DNA of 64,000 nt. It comes from Cannabis sativa (lineage: Eukaryota > Streptophyta > Magnoliopsida > Rosales > Cannabaceae). The position numbers were made by a program, and so were the translations under genes. Below, in pieces: positions 1-10,920 of the stretch (position 1 is its first letter; the number at the start of each line of letters is the position of its first letter). The stretch is from contig NC_083607.1 in assembly GCF_029168945.1 (NCBI RefSeq), forward strand, positions 33,527,257-33,591,256, given 5' to 3'. The notes beneath the pieces are model-generated. The model was not told where the DNA came from. It searched no databases and saw only the letters and a program-made list of their open reading frames with translations.

Positions 1-726
1 ATCAAGCAATTCACAAATATTTGCTAAGTCTCTATGCCATAAGGTAGCGTCCAGAACGTAGCCCCCGGAGAAGGCACATGGAACTACATATGCTCCCGGA
101 GACTCGAATAGCGCTAAGGCATCTCCGCGAGGTGTCAGGCTTCTCCTGACCAATCAAGTCGCATTAAATGCCGCATGGGAGGAAGCGTGTTGGGACTGGT
201 ACACGCAATAAAGTCTGACGCCACAACCTCCAACCAGCAGCGGCACAGTAATGATCATTTAAGTCTAGCGACGGCTACACTGTGAAGAGTCACGTCAATC
301 AAAAGGCAATAAGGACATTCCACATAAAAACCCTACAGCACCTAGGGATTTGACCATGCATTACCCATGGTATATTCATTGGGAATACCCAACTTTATGG
401 ATACTTACAAATACACTTGTAAGGACAATTCTAGGGATCACCACACCAAAAACACTATAAATACCCCCTCAAAGCTCATTAAATGGGATCGAGAATCTTG
501 GGCTGCATATGAGCAAGTAGAGTAAATACTCATCAAGAACATTCTCTGTATTTATAGGGTGAAAACTCTCCCAAATATATTCTCTGCATTAAAGACATCC
601 ATAAATAACAAAGACTCGTGGACTAAGGCTCATTAACGCCCCAACCACGTACAAATTCTTCTCTCACTTTCTTACAGCTCAGTAATTTTATAATATTTTA
701 TTAGTTGCCGAAAACCTCGGTCAAAA
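1..726 (+). repeat. 5' LTR of element A (first ~54 bp outside the window)
   Basis: Positions 1-684 align without net gaps to 23,257-23,940, the 3' LTR of the same element. That 3' LTR starts 54 bp earlier at 23,203, so about 54 bp lie before the window. The end at 726 is set by comparison with B, whose LTR ends in GGTCAACA directly before the primer-binding site; in A the last bases are mutated to TCAAAA. LTR ends of this family are TGTTG...CAACA. Confidence 0.93.
456..463 (+). promoter_or_regulatory. TATA box of the A 5' LTR
   Basis: TATAAATA lies in a CACTATAAATACCCCC context. It is repeated at 23,712-23,719 in the 3' LTR and on the - strand in both B LTRs (11,094-11,101 and 22,483-22,490). 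The genomic RNA would start about 30 bp downstream. Position and conservation in four LTRs support a core promoter. Confidence 0.7.
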
Positions 727-748
727 TTTTGGTGCTTTCATTGAGAGC
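727..748 (+). other. Primer-binding site of element A
   Basis: TTTTGGTGCTTTCATTGAGA follows the LTR end directly. The same string stands next to B's 5' LTR (reverse, 22,199-22,219), and a related one (GGTTCTTCCATTGAGAGCC) follows the H LTR. It is where a tRNA should prime minus-strand synthesis. I did not assign the tRNA. Confidence 0.75.
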
Positions 749-788
749 TAAAGAAAGCCACTGTAAACGAACACTTGACTTCACAAAC

Positions 789-3218
789 ATGGTAGAGACT
801 AGAAGTACTCGTCAGCCTCGCCCTCTTGAAGACGTTCAAGACCCGAATGAGGAAGATGTAGCCTCAAGAGCAGCAGAGGGGTCCGAGGAAGAGGAAGGAA
901 TCCCCGATGATGACTACGAGGGAAACCTCGATGAGTATGCCTACGACGAAGGTAGTTACTCGGAACTGGTGCTTCTCAAACAAAAAGCTATCGATCACGA
1001 AGCCGAGATCGAAGCTCAGAAAGCGCAAAACCAGAAAATGCAAGAAGTGATGCTGTCCATGCAAAAAGCCATGGAGGCAGCTGGCATTCACGTGCACCCC
1101 AAGGCAATGACCGCTGGACTTGGCAAGGAGCCAGCGACGTCTTCGCCTAGTTCCCAATAGCAAAAATCTAGGGAGCCTAGCCCTATAAGGTACCCTGCTG
1201 AATGGAACCAAACAAAGAACCCTACCTCTACCCCAGGGCGAAAGAAAAAGGCGTAGGATCCGCAAAAAGTCCGCTCAGATTTCCCTAAAGGGAAAGGTCC
1301 GCAGAGGGGCAAGCCCCAAAAAGGGAGCTTTGGCCCTCAGGATCGAGAGGACCGAAAAAGTGTTTCCGTGCACCAAGAACCCCAGGGTAGAGGGAGAAGA
1401 GGACAAAGGTGTCCTCCCGTTGATCTGAGAAATCAAATCAATGGGAATCAAGGTGATCTCCGAGATCACCTTGACTAAAAAAGATACGGACTCGCGGCCT
1501 CCACTGGTACGTTAAATGAAGGAATCATGGCGGAACTCGCCATACTTCGAAAAGACATTGCTCGAGTCTCCCGGAGACAGAAAGGAGATGACTCCGACTC
1601 AGAAAACGAGGATCGGGAGCCATGTGCTATGCACATCTTAGAGGCGGAGCTCCCTAAGAACTCTGATCCTAGCGACCACTTGTCACGGTTCAACCGTGTC
1701 ATGACAGTCATGAGGGTCAGAGATGACGCCAAATGTCTGTGCTTCCCACTTACCCTAAGTGGGTCCGCAGAGGAATGGTTCAAAAAACTGGAACCGGGAT
1801 CCGTGGGCTGTTGGAACAAACTACAGACCAACTTCCGGAGACAGTTTCTCGCCGCAAGAAAGGTCAATCTGGAGGTCAGCGCCTTGACTAATATTAAGCA
1901 ACTGCCCACCGAGACCTTGAAGAATTATATAAAGAGGTTCCGAGAGGAAGCCTCGAAAACCAAGAAAGTTGACGACGGACAAAAGCTTGCACTTCTCCAA
2001 GCAGGCATCCGCACTGGGACTCCTTTCTGGAATGAACTGCAGCAAGAAGGAGCTGTTAGCCTTCAGGACTTCCAGATGAGAGTCCAAAAATATATCAACC
2101 TCGAAGAAGCCCAAACCGTGGCTTACGGAGGATACTATCCCACCGGGATAGCAGGGTACATGCCCGGAGTATCGCTCTCGTGTACTACCCCGACCGCAAC
2201 TCCACAAGCAAGTGGCATACAAGCTCCTTCGCACTCTGCTCCGGCTGCTAGCCTGGCAGGCCCTTCCCAGGGCTCGAGGAGTAAAAGGTCCTCCAAGGGT
2301 AGCACCCGGACGGGGGAGAAACGCCAGAAAAGGGGGTACACCCCCCAGTATACTCAATACACGGAGCTGTCGGACTCCCAAGAGCGTGTGTACTTTGCTA
2401 CTAGGAAAAATACACACTACCGGAGACCACAACCGTTGTACAAGGATAGCTCCCGGAGAGATCCAAGCAAGAGATGCGAGTACCACAACGACATCGGTCA
2501 TAGCACCAATGAATGTAAGAATCTCAAGGACGAGATTGAAAACCTAATCCGATTAGGCCACCTCTACGAGTGGATCAAAAATAGGTTGCCCCACCTCAAT
2601 CCGGGCCAGGCGACTGTGGGTATGCCTCAGGGAACACCGGGGGGTATAGCAGGGGCATTGGCTCCAACTGCTCCCCCGGGCGACGCCCAGCACATCCCCG
2701 GTCTGCCGCCCCGGCCTAATGGGAGGGTAGCCATGATCTCCGAAGAACCCCATATCGGAGGAACTACTCGCAAAGAGCTTAAGCGATACGCAGGGGCCGC
2801 GAAACACAGTGAGGTTTGGGAAGTTACTCAACTCCCAGCTCAAAGGCCCCGGTTGATGGACCAACCCATCACGTTCACGGAAGAAGACGCCAAGACAGTG
2901 CGCTTCCCTCATCATGACCCATTGGTCATAGAGACCCCCATCGCGAATAAAGTGGTGGCCAGAGTCTTAATTGACAATGGAAGTTTCGTGAACCTACTCT
3001 TCAAGGAAGCCTTCACCGCGATAGGCTTGACGGACTGAGACCTCTCACCTAGTGGGTCCCAGCTCACAGGGTTTAACGGGACGACACTTATCCCAATGGG
3101 AAAAGTAAGGCTCCCAGTCAGCTTGTGCCTGGACACCCCCCAGAGCACATTTAAATAGTGCACTTTTGTAGTTGTGGACTGTCCGACAGCCTAAAACGCG
3201 ATCCTCGGCCGACCGGCC
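789..3218 (+). pseudogene. gag: gag and protease of element A (broken)
   Basis: Starts at MVETR (789). An acidic N-terminal segment and a short coiled coil (SELVLLKQKAIDHEAEIEAQ) end at an in-frame TAG at 1158, where B has CAG. The capsid-like core runs from MAELAILRKD (1527), with EEWFKKLEPGSVGCWNKLQ typical of retrotransposon gag. A zinc-binding motif of the C-x2-H-x4-H-x4-C kind (CEYHNDIGHSTNEC) lies near 2475-2516. The protease site reads LIDNGS near 2970 and is followed by TGA at 3036, where B has CGA. Compared with B, short in-frame segments are deleted before NSDPSDH and after SGIQ. Further stops at about 3156 and 3192 break the rest of the protease. Confidence 0.9.
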
Positions 3219-5295
3219 TTGGTAGACTTTGGCGCAGTTACATCGATTAGGCACCTGTGCCTGAAGTTCCCTACCCGGGAGGCCGGGATCGGATTGGTGA
3301 GGGGAAACCAGGGGGAAGCAAGACAATGTTACAATGTCGCAACCCACCTGCCCGTGCTAATGGTCCGGGAGTCAGTTGAGCCAGAAGTGGCTGAAGAGGA
3401 TGAGTTAGACCCCTGTGTGGGGTCCGAAAGAATTGTGGAACCAATGGAGGATGTCGAGAACCTAGATCCGGAGGAAAAAGAAAAAATAATAAAAACACTG
3501 AAGGGTGCCATCGACATCTTTGCATGGCGCCAAGAAGACATGACTGGCATAAGCCCTCATGTCATCACCCACGTACTCAACGTCAATCTGGACATGCCCC
3601 CCGTCCAGCAAAAGCGACACCCGCTCGACTCGGTGAAAGCCGAAGCTCTGGAGAAAGAGGTGGATAAACTTTTGACTAACGGCATGATCCGCGACGTATA
3701 CTATCCGGAGTGGCTGGCCAATCCGGTCCTGGTGCCCAAGCCGAACGGAACTTGCCGAGTTTGTATAGATTTCACCGATCTAAACAAAGCTTGTCCGAAG
3801 GACTGCTTCCCGCTGCCCAGGATCGATCAGATGGTAGATGCCACTTTTGGATTCAAACTGCTATCCTTCATGGACGCCTATGCTGGGTACAACCAAATAA
3901 AAATGCATACGGCAGACCAGGAGTGCACTAGCTTCAGGACCAATAAGGGGGTATACTGTTACTTAGTCATGCCCTTTGGACTGAAAAACGTCGGAGCTAC
4001 CTATCAGAGAATGGTTAACCGGATGTTTAAAGGCCTCCTGGGGCGAAATATGGAGGTTTATGTAGACGACATGCTCGTCAAATCCAAAGCATGCAACAGC
4101 CATGCAAGCGACTTAGAAGAATGCTTCGAAGTGGTCCGGAGATACGACATGAAGCTCAACCCAAAAAAATGCACCTTTGGGGTCAAGTCAGGAGAGTTTC
4201 TGGGCTTCATCGTCAGTCAAACGGGGATTGAGGCAAATCCGGAAAAAATCCAGGCTCTCCTGAGCATGCCATCCCCCAAAAAGCATAAGGATTTGCAGAG
4301 CCTAACTGGAAAGGTAGCTGCCCTAAGCTGCTTCATCTCACGGTCCACGCACAAGTGCATACCCTTCTTTAACGTATTAAAGAAGTTCCAAAAGTTTGAA
4401 TGGTCGGACGAGTGCGAGGAGGCATTCAAAAAGCTAAAAGAGCACATGGCCAAGCCCCCTATCTTATCAAAACCCGTTCTCGGAGAAGACCTATTTCTTT
4501 ATTTGGCTGTGTCCAAACACGCGGTCAGCGCTGCCCTAGTCTGGGAAGAAGAGAAAACTCAACATCCCGTGTATTATGTCAGTAAGCGCATGATAGGGGC
4601 CGAAACAAGATACCCAGTCATTGAAAAGCTGGTTTTTCGCCTCCTAATGGCGTCAAGGAAATTGAGGCCATACTTCCAAGCACATCCGATCAAGATACTG
4701 ACCAATCACCCGCTCCGGCAAGTCCTCCAAAAACCTGAAGCATTTGGAAGGCTCCTCAAGTGGGCAATGGAGCTAAGTCAATTCGACTTGCGCTACATGC
4801 CCCGAATTTCTATAAAAGGCCAAGCCTTGGCGGACTTCATTACTGAATGCAACGAAGCCGAGGCAACCGCGAATATGCCGGTACCGCCAATCCCCACATG
4901 GAGAGTATTTGTAGACGGAGCCTCCAATGAAAAGGGTTCCGGAGCTGGAGTGGCAATGATATCACCAACCAGACTGCGACTCTAGGCGGCCCTACGGTTT
5001 GACTTCGCAGCTTCAAACAATGAGGCCGAATATGAAGCCCTAATAGCAGGACTGAAATTAGCAAAAGCTGTAGGAGCCAAAAGAGTGGAAGTCTATAGTG
5101 ATTCCCAACTTGTCGTAAACCAGGTATCTGGAGAATACCAAACACGCGGCGAGCGAATGGCCTCGTACGTAACAATAGTCTGGGAACTACTCCACGAATT
5201 CACGGACTACAAAATAGAAAGAATCCCCCGGGAAAAGAACGCTCACGCGGACTGTCTGGCTAAGTTAGCCTTAGATAGCGAAATCGAAGAACGAA
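3219..5295 (+). pseudogene. pol: Reverse transcriptase, RNase H and second RNase H of element A (broken)
   Basis: The ORF 3219-4985 carries a pre-RT linker, then RT blocks RVCIDFTDLNKACPKDCFPL, PFGLKN and the catalytic YVDD at 4059-4070, followed by the gypsy RNase H. At about 4900 a second RNase H-like domain starts (WRVFVDGASNEKGSGAG) and continues past a TAG at 4983 with [18 protein letters not shown] and [10 protein letters not shown] dual RNase H is a known hallmark of Tat elements. A frameshift near 5295, by comparison with B, breaks the join to integrase. RT itself looks open and keeps its catalytic residues. A short segment present in B (around CDVDSTKVLRLGK) is missing in A. Confidence 0.92.
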
Positions 5296-6603
5296 GGGGT
5301 AGTGCAAGTGGAACGCTTGGCAGAGCCAAGCATCAAAATAAAAGTGACCACGATAACGGTTGGGCAAGAACCCAACTGGATGGTCCCCATCATAAAATAC
5401 ATAACAAAAGGCAAGTTGCCCCAAGAAAGGGCACTGTCTCGGAAGATTCAGTATCAGGCTCATCGTTATGTAATGATGGATCAAATTCTCTACCGAAGAG
5501 GACTCAGCATGCCTTATTTAAGGTGTGTATCGGACCCTGAAGCTAGACAAATCATGCTAGAGGTCCACGAAGGGTTCTGTGGAGATCATACGGGAGGACC
5601 CAGTCTCTCAAAGAAAATATTGAGACAAGGGTACTTCTAGCCAACAATGGAAAAAGATTGCATAGACTACGTCCAAAAGTGTGACTCGTGTTAAAGGTTC
5701 GCGAACATACCGAGAGCTCCTCCAAATGAAATCACCCTGATGACTAGTCCCTGGCCCTTCGCGGTATGGGGAATAGATCTCATTGGGTCCCTACCAACAG
5801 GAAAAGGAGGAGTAAAGTATGCAATAGTAGCAGTAGACTACTTCACCAAATGGACAGAGGCTGAGCCCATGAAGACCATAACTGCTAAAAAAGCACTGGA
5901 CTTTGTTATCAAAAACATAGTGTGTCGATATGGCTTGCCTCACAAAATAGTCTCTGACAATGGAAAGAAATTCGATTGCGAGGAATTTACTGACTTCTGC
6001 AACCAACACGGAGTAGTGAAAAGCTTCTCCGCGGTGGCCAGACCTCAAACAAACGGTCAAGCGGAGGCAGTCAATAAAATCCTAAAGGTCACCTAGAAGA
6101 AAAAGTTGCTGGCCTGCAAAAACAAGTGGCCTGAAGAGTTGCCAAGAGTGTTATGGGCCTACCGGACGACCCCCAGAACCACGACCGGTCACTCGCCTTT
6201 TTAAATGGCATACGGTTGTGAAGCAATGGTCCCGGTAGAAACGTTATTCCCATCCCACAGGAGAACGACTTACGATCCAGCCACGAATCAAGCTTTGCTT
6301 CAAGAGGCCTTGGATCAAGTTGAAGAACTCCGGGATGAGTCTCAAATACGGATGGTAGCTTATCAAAAGAAGGTGACCAAGTATTTTAACTCTAAGGTTA
6401 AAAACAGAAAATTTGCTATTGGGGATATGGTCCTAAGAAGAGTCTTCCCAGCCACCCAGGAACCCGGAGTGGGGGTACTTGGGCCAAATTGGGAAGGACC
6501 ATATGAAATCGAGGACGAAATCAGCTCAGGCACTTACAAGCTAAAAAGAATGGATGGAACCATTGTGCCAAGAGCCTGGAATGCCGATCACCTCAGAAAA
6601 TAA
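5296..6603 (+). pseudogene. pol: Integrase of element A (multiple stops)
   Basis: The zinc-binding region (HEGFCGDHTGG ... CDSC) is interrupted by TAG near 5638 and TAA near 5691. The catalytic core retains all three acidic residues: Asp in WGIDLIG (5776-5778), Asp in VSDNG (5956-5958) and Glu in GQAEAVNK (6064-6066). Stops follow near 6094 and 6201. The C-terminal part 6205-6603 keeps the GPYEIEDEI region, which corresponds to the GPY/F module, and ends in NADHLRK. The enzyme would insert the cDNA into the genome. This copy cannot be read through. Confidence 0.9.
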
Positions 6604-7098
6604 TACCAATAGCCAAGAATGTAACTTAGACTTTGTTTAAAGAGTTTGTACCGTCTAAATGTATACATCCTCCACATGTTGAATAAAACTGAGTGCCTTA
6701 AAAACAAAGTTTCTATGCCACTCAGGGGGGTACTAGGGTATACCGCACGGACAGACAGAAAATAAAGCATAAGTATAAAAATCCTGATCCAAAGGACATG
6801 TCAAAAAGAGTATAAAGCATAAGTATAAAAATCCTGATACAAAGGACAGGTCAAAAAAAAAAGAGAGAAATATGTGCGTTAAAAGAGATCACATATAAAT
6901 ATCCTAGCTCCAAAGGGCAGGTCAAAATATATACAAATGGCCCGGGGACAGGCCTTAGAAATTGTCTCCCCTTTAAATAAAAAACAGTTACATAAATGTA
7001 TTGTCTCAAAGTAGCTGTATATAAACAAATATATATAAAAGAAAAATAATAAGAGAAGTGGGTGAAATCATGGTTGTACTGGGTTAATCTCGAGCGGC
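6604..7098. other. 3' UTR between pol and the antisense gene of element A, with short repeats and a hairpin
   Basis: No coding signal. It holds a 7-bp-stem inverted repeat at 6689-6725 (CTGAGTG ... CACTCAG) and three copies of an ATCCTGATCCAAAGGACAGG-like motif starting at 6781, 6831 and 6901. The first two sit in a near-exact tandem 50-bp unit. The same elements recur in B (15,848-16,082). It is the zone where the sense gag-pol and the antisense gene converge, so it may hold 3' processing signals for both. Confidence 0.6.
6781..6925 (+). repeat. Short degenerate direct repeat in A 3' UTR (3 copies)
   Basis: Copies begin at 6781, 6831 and 6901 and read ATCCTGATCCAAAGGACATG, ATCCTGATACAAAGGACAGG and ATCCTAGCTCCAAAGGGCAG. 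The reverse complement occurs three times in B near 15,848, 15,912 and 15,971. Confidence 0.8.
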
Positions 7099-7767
7099 CT
7101 AATCAATGCGCGGAGGAAGACGAGGTCCGATGCGTGCCTCCACCATGGCATCAAGCTTCTTCTTCTTCCAAAATTTGGCGATCATCTCTTCAGGTTTGGG
7201 GTAGAAGGTAAGCTTGATATTTTGGTCATTGGTAGACCAAGCCATGAAGACTCCATCATCGAAGCGCTTAGGGCACCGGCCGCAGGAAACGGGAGAAAGA
7301 AGCTCAGACATTTTTGCCTTCTTTGAGGCTTGTTCCTTGAAGTCCCTGAGCTCCTTCAGCTCTGCGGCTAGAGCGGCCCTGGACTCTAAGTTTGCCTGGT
7401 GAGTTTCCTCTAAGGATCTCACCTTGGCAACCATCTCATCCAAGGCTTCCCTGGCCTCCCGGAGCTCCCGCCTGGCCTTTGCACTGGCCTCACCTCCCGC
7501 CCTTAGCTCCTCTTGGTGCTTGGCCTCCAGCCTGTCTCTCCGCAGGGCCTCATCCCGGATCATCGCCTCCGCCTGGGCTTCCCTCCGCTTAGCCTCCTCC
7601 TCATTGGCTTTGGCAGCAGCCTCCCGGCGCTCAGCAGCCTCTTGGTAAAGCTGCCTCTCCGCAGTAAGATCCTGAAGAACCTTCCTCACTTCGTTCATGT
7701 CCCCAAAATCAGACAGGACGAAGCCATGGTTGATTATGTTCTTGGAGAGGCGGCCACCAAGAAGAAG

Positions 7768-7842
7768 CTAAACAACAATACAAGTATAAGAAAGAATCTC
7801 CAAAAAAGAATAAGGGGAAAAACAAAATTACAAAACACTTAC
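7768..7842 (-). other. Intron 2 of the A antisense gene
   Basis: On the - strand the donor is GTG|GTAAGTGTTTTG and the acceptor is TTGTTGTTTAG|CTTC. Length is 75 bp and phase is 0. B has the same intron at 14,915-14,993. Both flanking exons are open in the joined frame. Confidence 0.8.
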
Positions 7843-8606
7843 CACAGTGAGGGAGTGGCTGAGATCCTGGACTTGGAAAATGGAGTTCAGGGATGCACAA
7901 GTAGCGAACCGCTTCGGCGCGCACCGGGTAAGCTGAGATGCAAACTCGCCAGTCATCTCCGCAGCAAAGGGAGCTAAGGTGGGCCCAAGGAAGCGACGGA
8001 ACCAGTCCGATAGGGGGTCCAAATTTAGGTCCCACGAATCCTGGTACTCCGGGTTATTGATGGTGTCTTGCACCTCAACCCGCAGAACCCTCCTGAGGGC
8101 TTCCACCTCAGCATACCCCCGGGAGTATTCATCCATGGCGTAGCTGTGTTTAGCTATCCGGAGCTCCTGTCTCGCCTCGTCTCTAGGAACCGGAGTCAGC
8201 ACAATTTTGGGAGGGGCAGTATGCTCTTCCATGGGAGAGACCCCACCATCAAGACCGTGGGTCGGAGTATCAGCCCTCCGAGGCCGCTTGGGCTCCTCCT
8301 GGGCAATCATTTTTCCTTTACGCTTGCGAATCAGAGCAATCTCTTGCTCTTCTTCACTTTTTTCAGCTTCCTCATGAAGAGCCCGGAGCCCTCCTGCACC
8401 TTCTTCAACTTCCTCAGAAAAGCCCCATTGCTTTTCTTGACCTTCTCCCGGAAGCACCTCCTCGTTATCCACTAAATCAATAGTGTATGGAGGAGCACTG
8501 GAAGAAATCTTTAAAGCGGGGGCCATCGGGGAAGAAGTAAAGGCAGGAGGAGCCTCAGGAGTGTGAACCCCAGCATGTTCGGCCAAAATGGCGTCCATGG
8601 AAGCAC

Positions 8607-8687
8607 CTGCTACAACAAAAGAAAGCAAGTGTTAGAACATCCGTGGGAAACCACCAACACGAGATATGACAAGCAAGCTAGTCCTAC
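8607..8687 (-). other. Intron 1 of the A antisense gene
   Basis: On the - strand the donor is CAGG|GTAGGACTAG and the acceptor is TTGTTGTAGCAG|GTGCTTCC. Length is 81 bp and phase is 1. B has the equivalent at 14,132-14,210. Without removal, the exon 1 frame stops inside the intron, at 8632. Confidence 0.75.
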
Positions 8688-10131
8688 CCTGACTCTCTAA
8701 TTCGGCCCTAGAAAAGTTCCGAACTTTGACGCTGGCAGCATCATCTCCGAGATAGCTGTCCGAAGACCGGAACCAGCTGGATGTAAGGTAAGCTGAATGA
8801 CCTAAGGGAACGGGCTCCGGAGGACCAGAACCCATCCGGGACCGACCTAGGAAATCTCCTAAGTTTGAAAAATAAAATTCCTTCGAATGATCCCCCCACC
8901 GGGTTGAGGGCATCCTAAATCTATAAAGGCGCTCGTCGAACCCTACGGGCCTAAGACTGGCATACTCGCCAACAGAAGGAACATAATGAACTACCAAAGG
9001 AGACTTATCGCCGTCACCGGAAGAGCTGGCACCAAGAGCCCCAGTGTTCGGCTCCTGAGCCGAAGGCTGTGGCCTGGGAGCCCTTCTCTCTGTTGAATCC
9101 CCAATGTGAAGGGGCTTCCCGGCAATCGCCTGACTCCTTCTCTCCACCGGGCTCACCACGCCAAGTGCCTTCCCGAAAGCCGCCTGGGCCTTAGAGTACG
9201 CCTTCTCCTGGGCCTTCCGGTAGAGATACTCCTGGTACTTCTTCTCTGCCGTAGCAATGATCTCGTCCCGAAAGGTCTTCTCTACGACCGGCGCCCTCAC
9301 GTTAGGACAGATAACCCGGGAAAGGTTAGAGTCCTCCACGGATTCATGCGGAAGGATGAGTTTTGCCTTCCTGCATTTCTCCGTAGTGACCAGACCCCCG
9401 ACGTCAAGATCAGCCTGGGCCCTCCGAAGAAAGGCCTGAGTAGGTGCAGTCCGTTCATAGGGAGGAATCCTCACCCACTCAGTAAGGAGCTCCGAATGGT
9501 CCACTGCCCGGAATCAGGAGGATAAGAAAAAACGATGGCGATACTCCTTAACGTGAGGTTGCCTGTTATACGGGACCACCCCTTCGTTAGCAGGGTGGGC
9601 CCGGAACCCATAAAAACCATCCTTAAGTTTGTCCCCCTTTTTGGGGACGGAAACAAGTTCATAAAAATACAAAATTTCCGTCGGGCGGGGAGATCCCCAT
9701 CCCCGGGCGGAATAAAAAATAAATAAGCCTGAAAGCAGGCGGTATGCTTGGGGAATAAGTTGGTATGGCGCGAGGCCGACAAAAACTAAAAAATTAACGA
9801 AATAATCTTGAAGAGGAAGCATGACCCCAGCCATCAGATGCGTCTGGCTCCAGGCCCCAAAATCGCCGTAGTTATGGTTGGGCGTCTCCGCATCGCGAGG
9901 TGGCCGATGGTAAGTCCCTGATGTGGAAGGCTTGATTCCAGCAACCTCCACAATGTTCTCCAACTGATGGGGACATGTCAGAGTGGAGTAAAGCTCGGTC
10001 GCTTCCCATCCTGTCGCCCGGGACTTGTACCTCTCATGGGCAACGGGTCCCAGGGAGACCTCCTCAAGGGTAGCCAGGCGCTTACCACTTTTCTTCGATG
10101 ACTTTGAGCCAGAAGCAGACATTTTTCTATT

Positions 10132-10582
10132 CTGTAAAAAGAGTAAGATTCCAGCAGTTAGGCCCCATACCAAACCCTAAATTAAGGAAAAGGGAATGGG
10201 GGTCCCCTAACCGCTAGAAAGAGGCCCCCTCCGAACACGTGTCATACAGGAAACCCTGGGAGGATTCCCTGGACAAGAGTCGGGTGCAATAAATTCACAG
10301 AAGACAGCTTTACGCGTTAAAGAAAACAGAAAGAAAAAAGTCTGTCCTATGCCCTAAGCAACCATTGTACGAAGAACGTATGGCCTTCTACAAAAAAAAA
10401 AATAATAACAACAGAGGCGTGACAATAGCAATCCTATCACTAGAGCAGTAAACTCAAACCGACTATATGAAAGATTTAAACACTTGCCTGCCCAGAAACT
10501 TCGAATGCAAACCCAGAAAAAAACAAACAGATAAGTAATAGCATGCCATTCAATAATAAAGCAAAGGATGCAAAGAACTTAC
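10132..10582 (-). other. Leader (5' UTR) intron of the A antisense gene
   Basis: On the - strand the donor is CTTCATC|GTAAGTTC and the acceptor is TTTTTACAG|AATAGAAAAATG, which puts the ATG 9-10 nt into the next exon. B has the same arrangement at 12,147-12,604. Both boundaries match the consensus well, while the intron sequence between the copies is less similar than the exon edges. Confidence 0.7.
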
Positions 10583-10778
10583 GATGAAGTGTTGAAACTG
10601 GGGGTCCTGCTGTGAGTCGAATAGAGACAAGAAGGACTGATAGCAACGAGCGAAGAAGAACTAGGAAAATCGCAAAGTGTTTAAAGGCCTTGTTTTAGGT
10701 CTGAGAATTTTCTCTCGAGGGAATTTGAGCAAAGTTGGCAAGAAATGGGAAGTAACCGAAATGAAGAAAACGTGGTGG

Positions 10779-10786
10779 CTTTTATA
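10779..10786 (-). promoter_or_regulatory. TATA box of the A antisense gene
   Basis: CCTATAAAAGCCACC on the - strand is followed by about 165 bp of leader before the leader intron. The same motif stands at 11,943-11,950 in B and, as CCTATAAATATC, at 44,028-44,035 in D. This gives the antisense gene a core promoter separate from the LTR. Confidence 0.65.
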
Positions 10787-10915
10787 GGTAAAAATGCATG
10801 AGGAACAGGCGTCATAACCTACCAATCGAACGGTGGGGGAAGCGCACGATTCAAATGCTCAAAGATCAACGGACCAGATCAATTTACAATAAAGGCGGTG
10901 GAAACGCTTGAGTAT

Positions 10916-10920
10916 CCGTC
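10916..10920 (+). other. Left target-site duplication of element B
   Basis: CCGTC here and CTGTC at 23,000-23,004 flank B exactly. The one mismatch is C to T in a CpG. Confidence 0.85.

Larger units (their letters stand above)
7099..10131 (-). pseudogene. Spliced antisense gene of element A (Tat 3' antisense ORF), one in-frame stop
   Basis: Read on the - strand. Exon 1 spans 10,131-8688 with ATG at 10,122 (MSASGSKSSKKSG). Intron 1 is 8687-8607, exon 2 8606-7843, intron 2 7842-7768 and exon 3 7767-7099. Introns are GT-AG and their phases are 1 and 0. Predicted product is about 955 residues. Exon 1 holds a hydrophobic domain (MLPLQDYFVNFLVFVGLAPY, then YRLLSGLFIFYSARGWGSPR) resembling the plant 'putative gypsy type transposon' family (my inference). 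Exon 2 is acidic with a basic KRKGK patch. Exon 3 is an Ala/Glu/Arg coiled coil. The only break I see is TGA at 9514-9516, where B has GGG. Two short in-frame deletions exist relative to B. Function unknown. Confidence 0.8.

Noticed and set aside
1821..2501. 226-codon open frame on the - strand inside A's gag.
   Set aside because: It is the shadow of the real gag frame. The product has no family features and is not kept in B.
7392..7648. Two overlapping + strand frames rich in Pro, Ser and Ala.
   Set aside because: They are complementary shadows of the Ala/Glu/Arg coiled-coil exon of the antisense gene.
8068..8475. A + strand 135-codon frame in A's 3' part.
   Set aside because: Shadow of exon 2 of the antisense gene, with no conserved start or domain.
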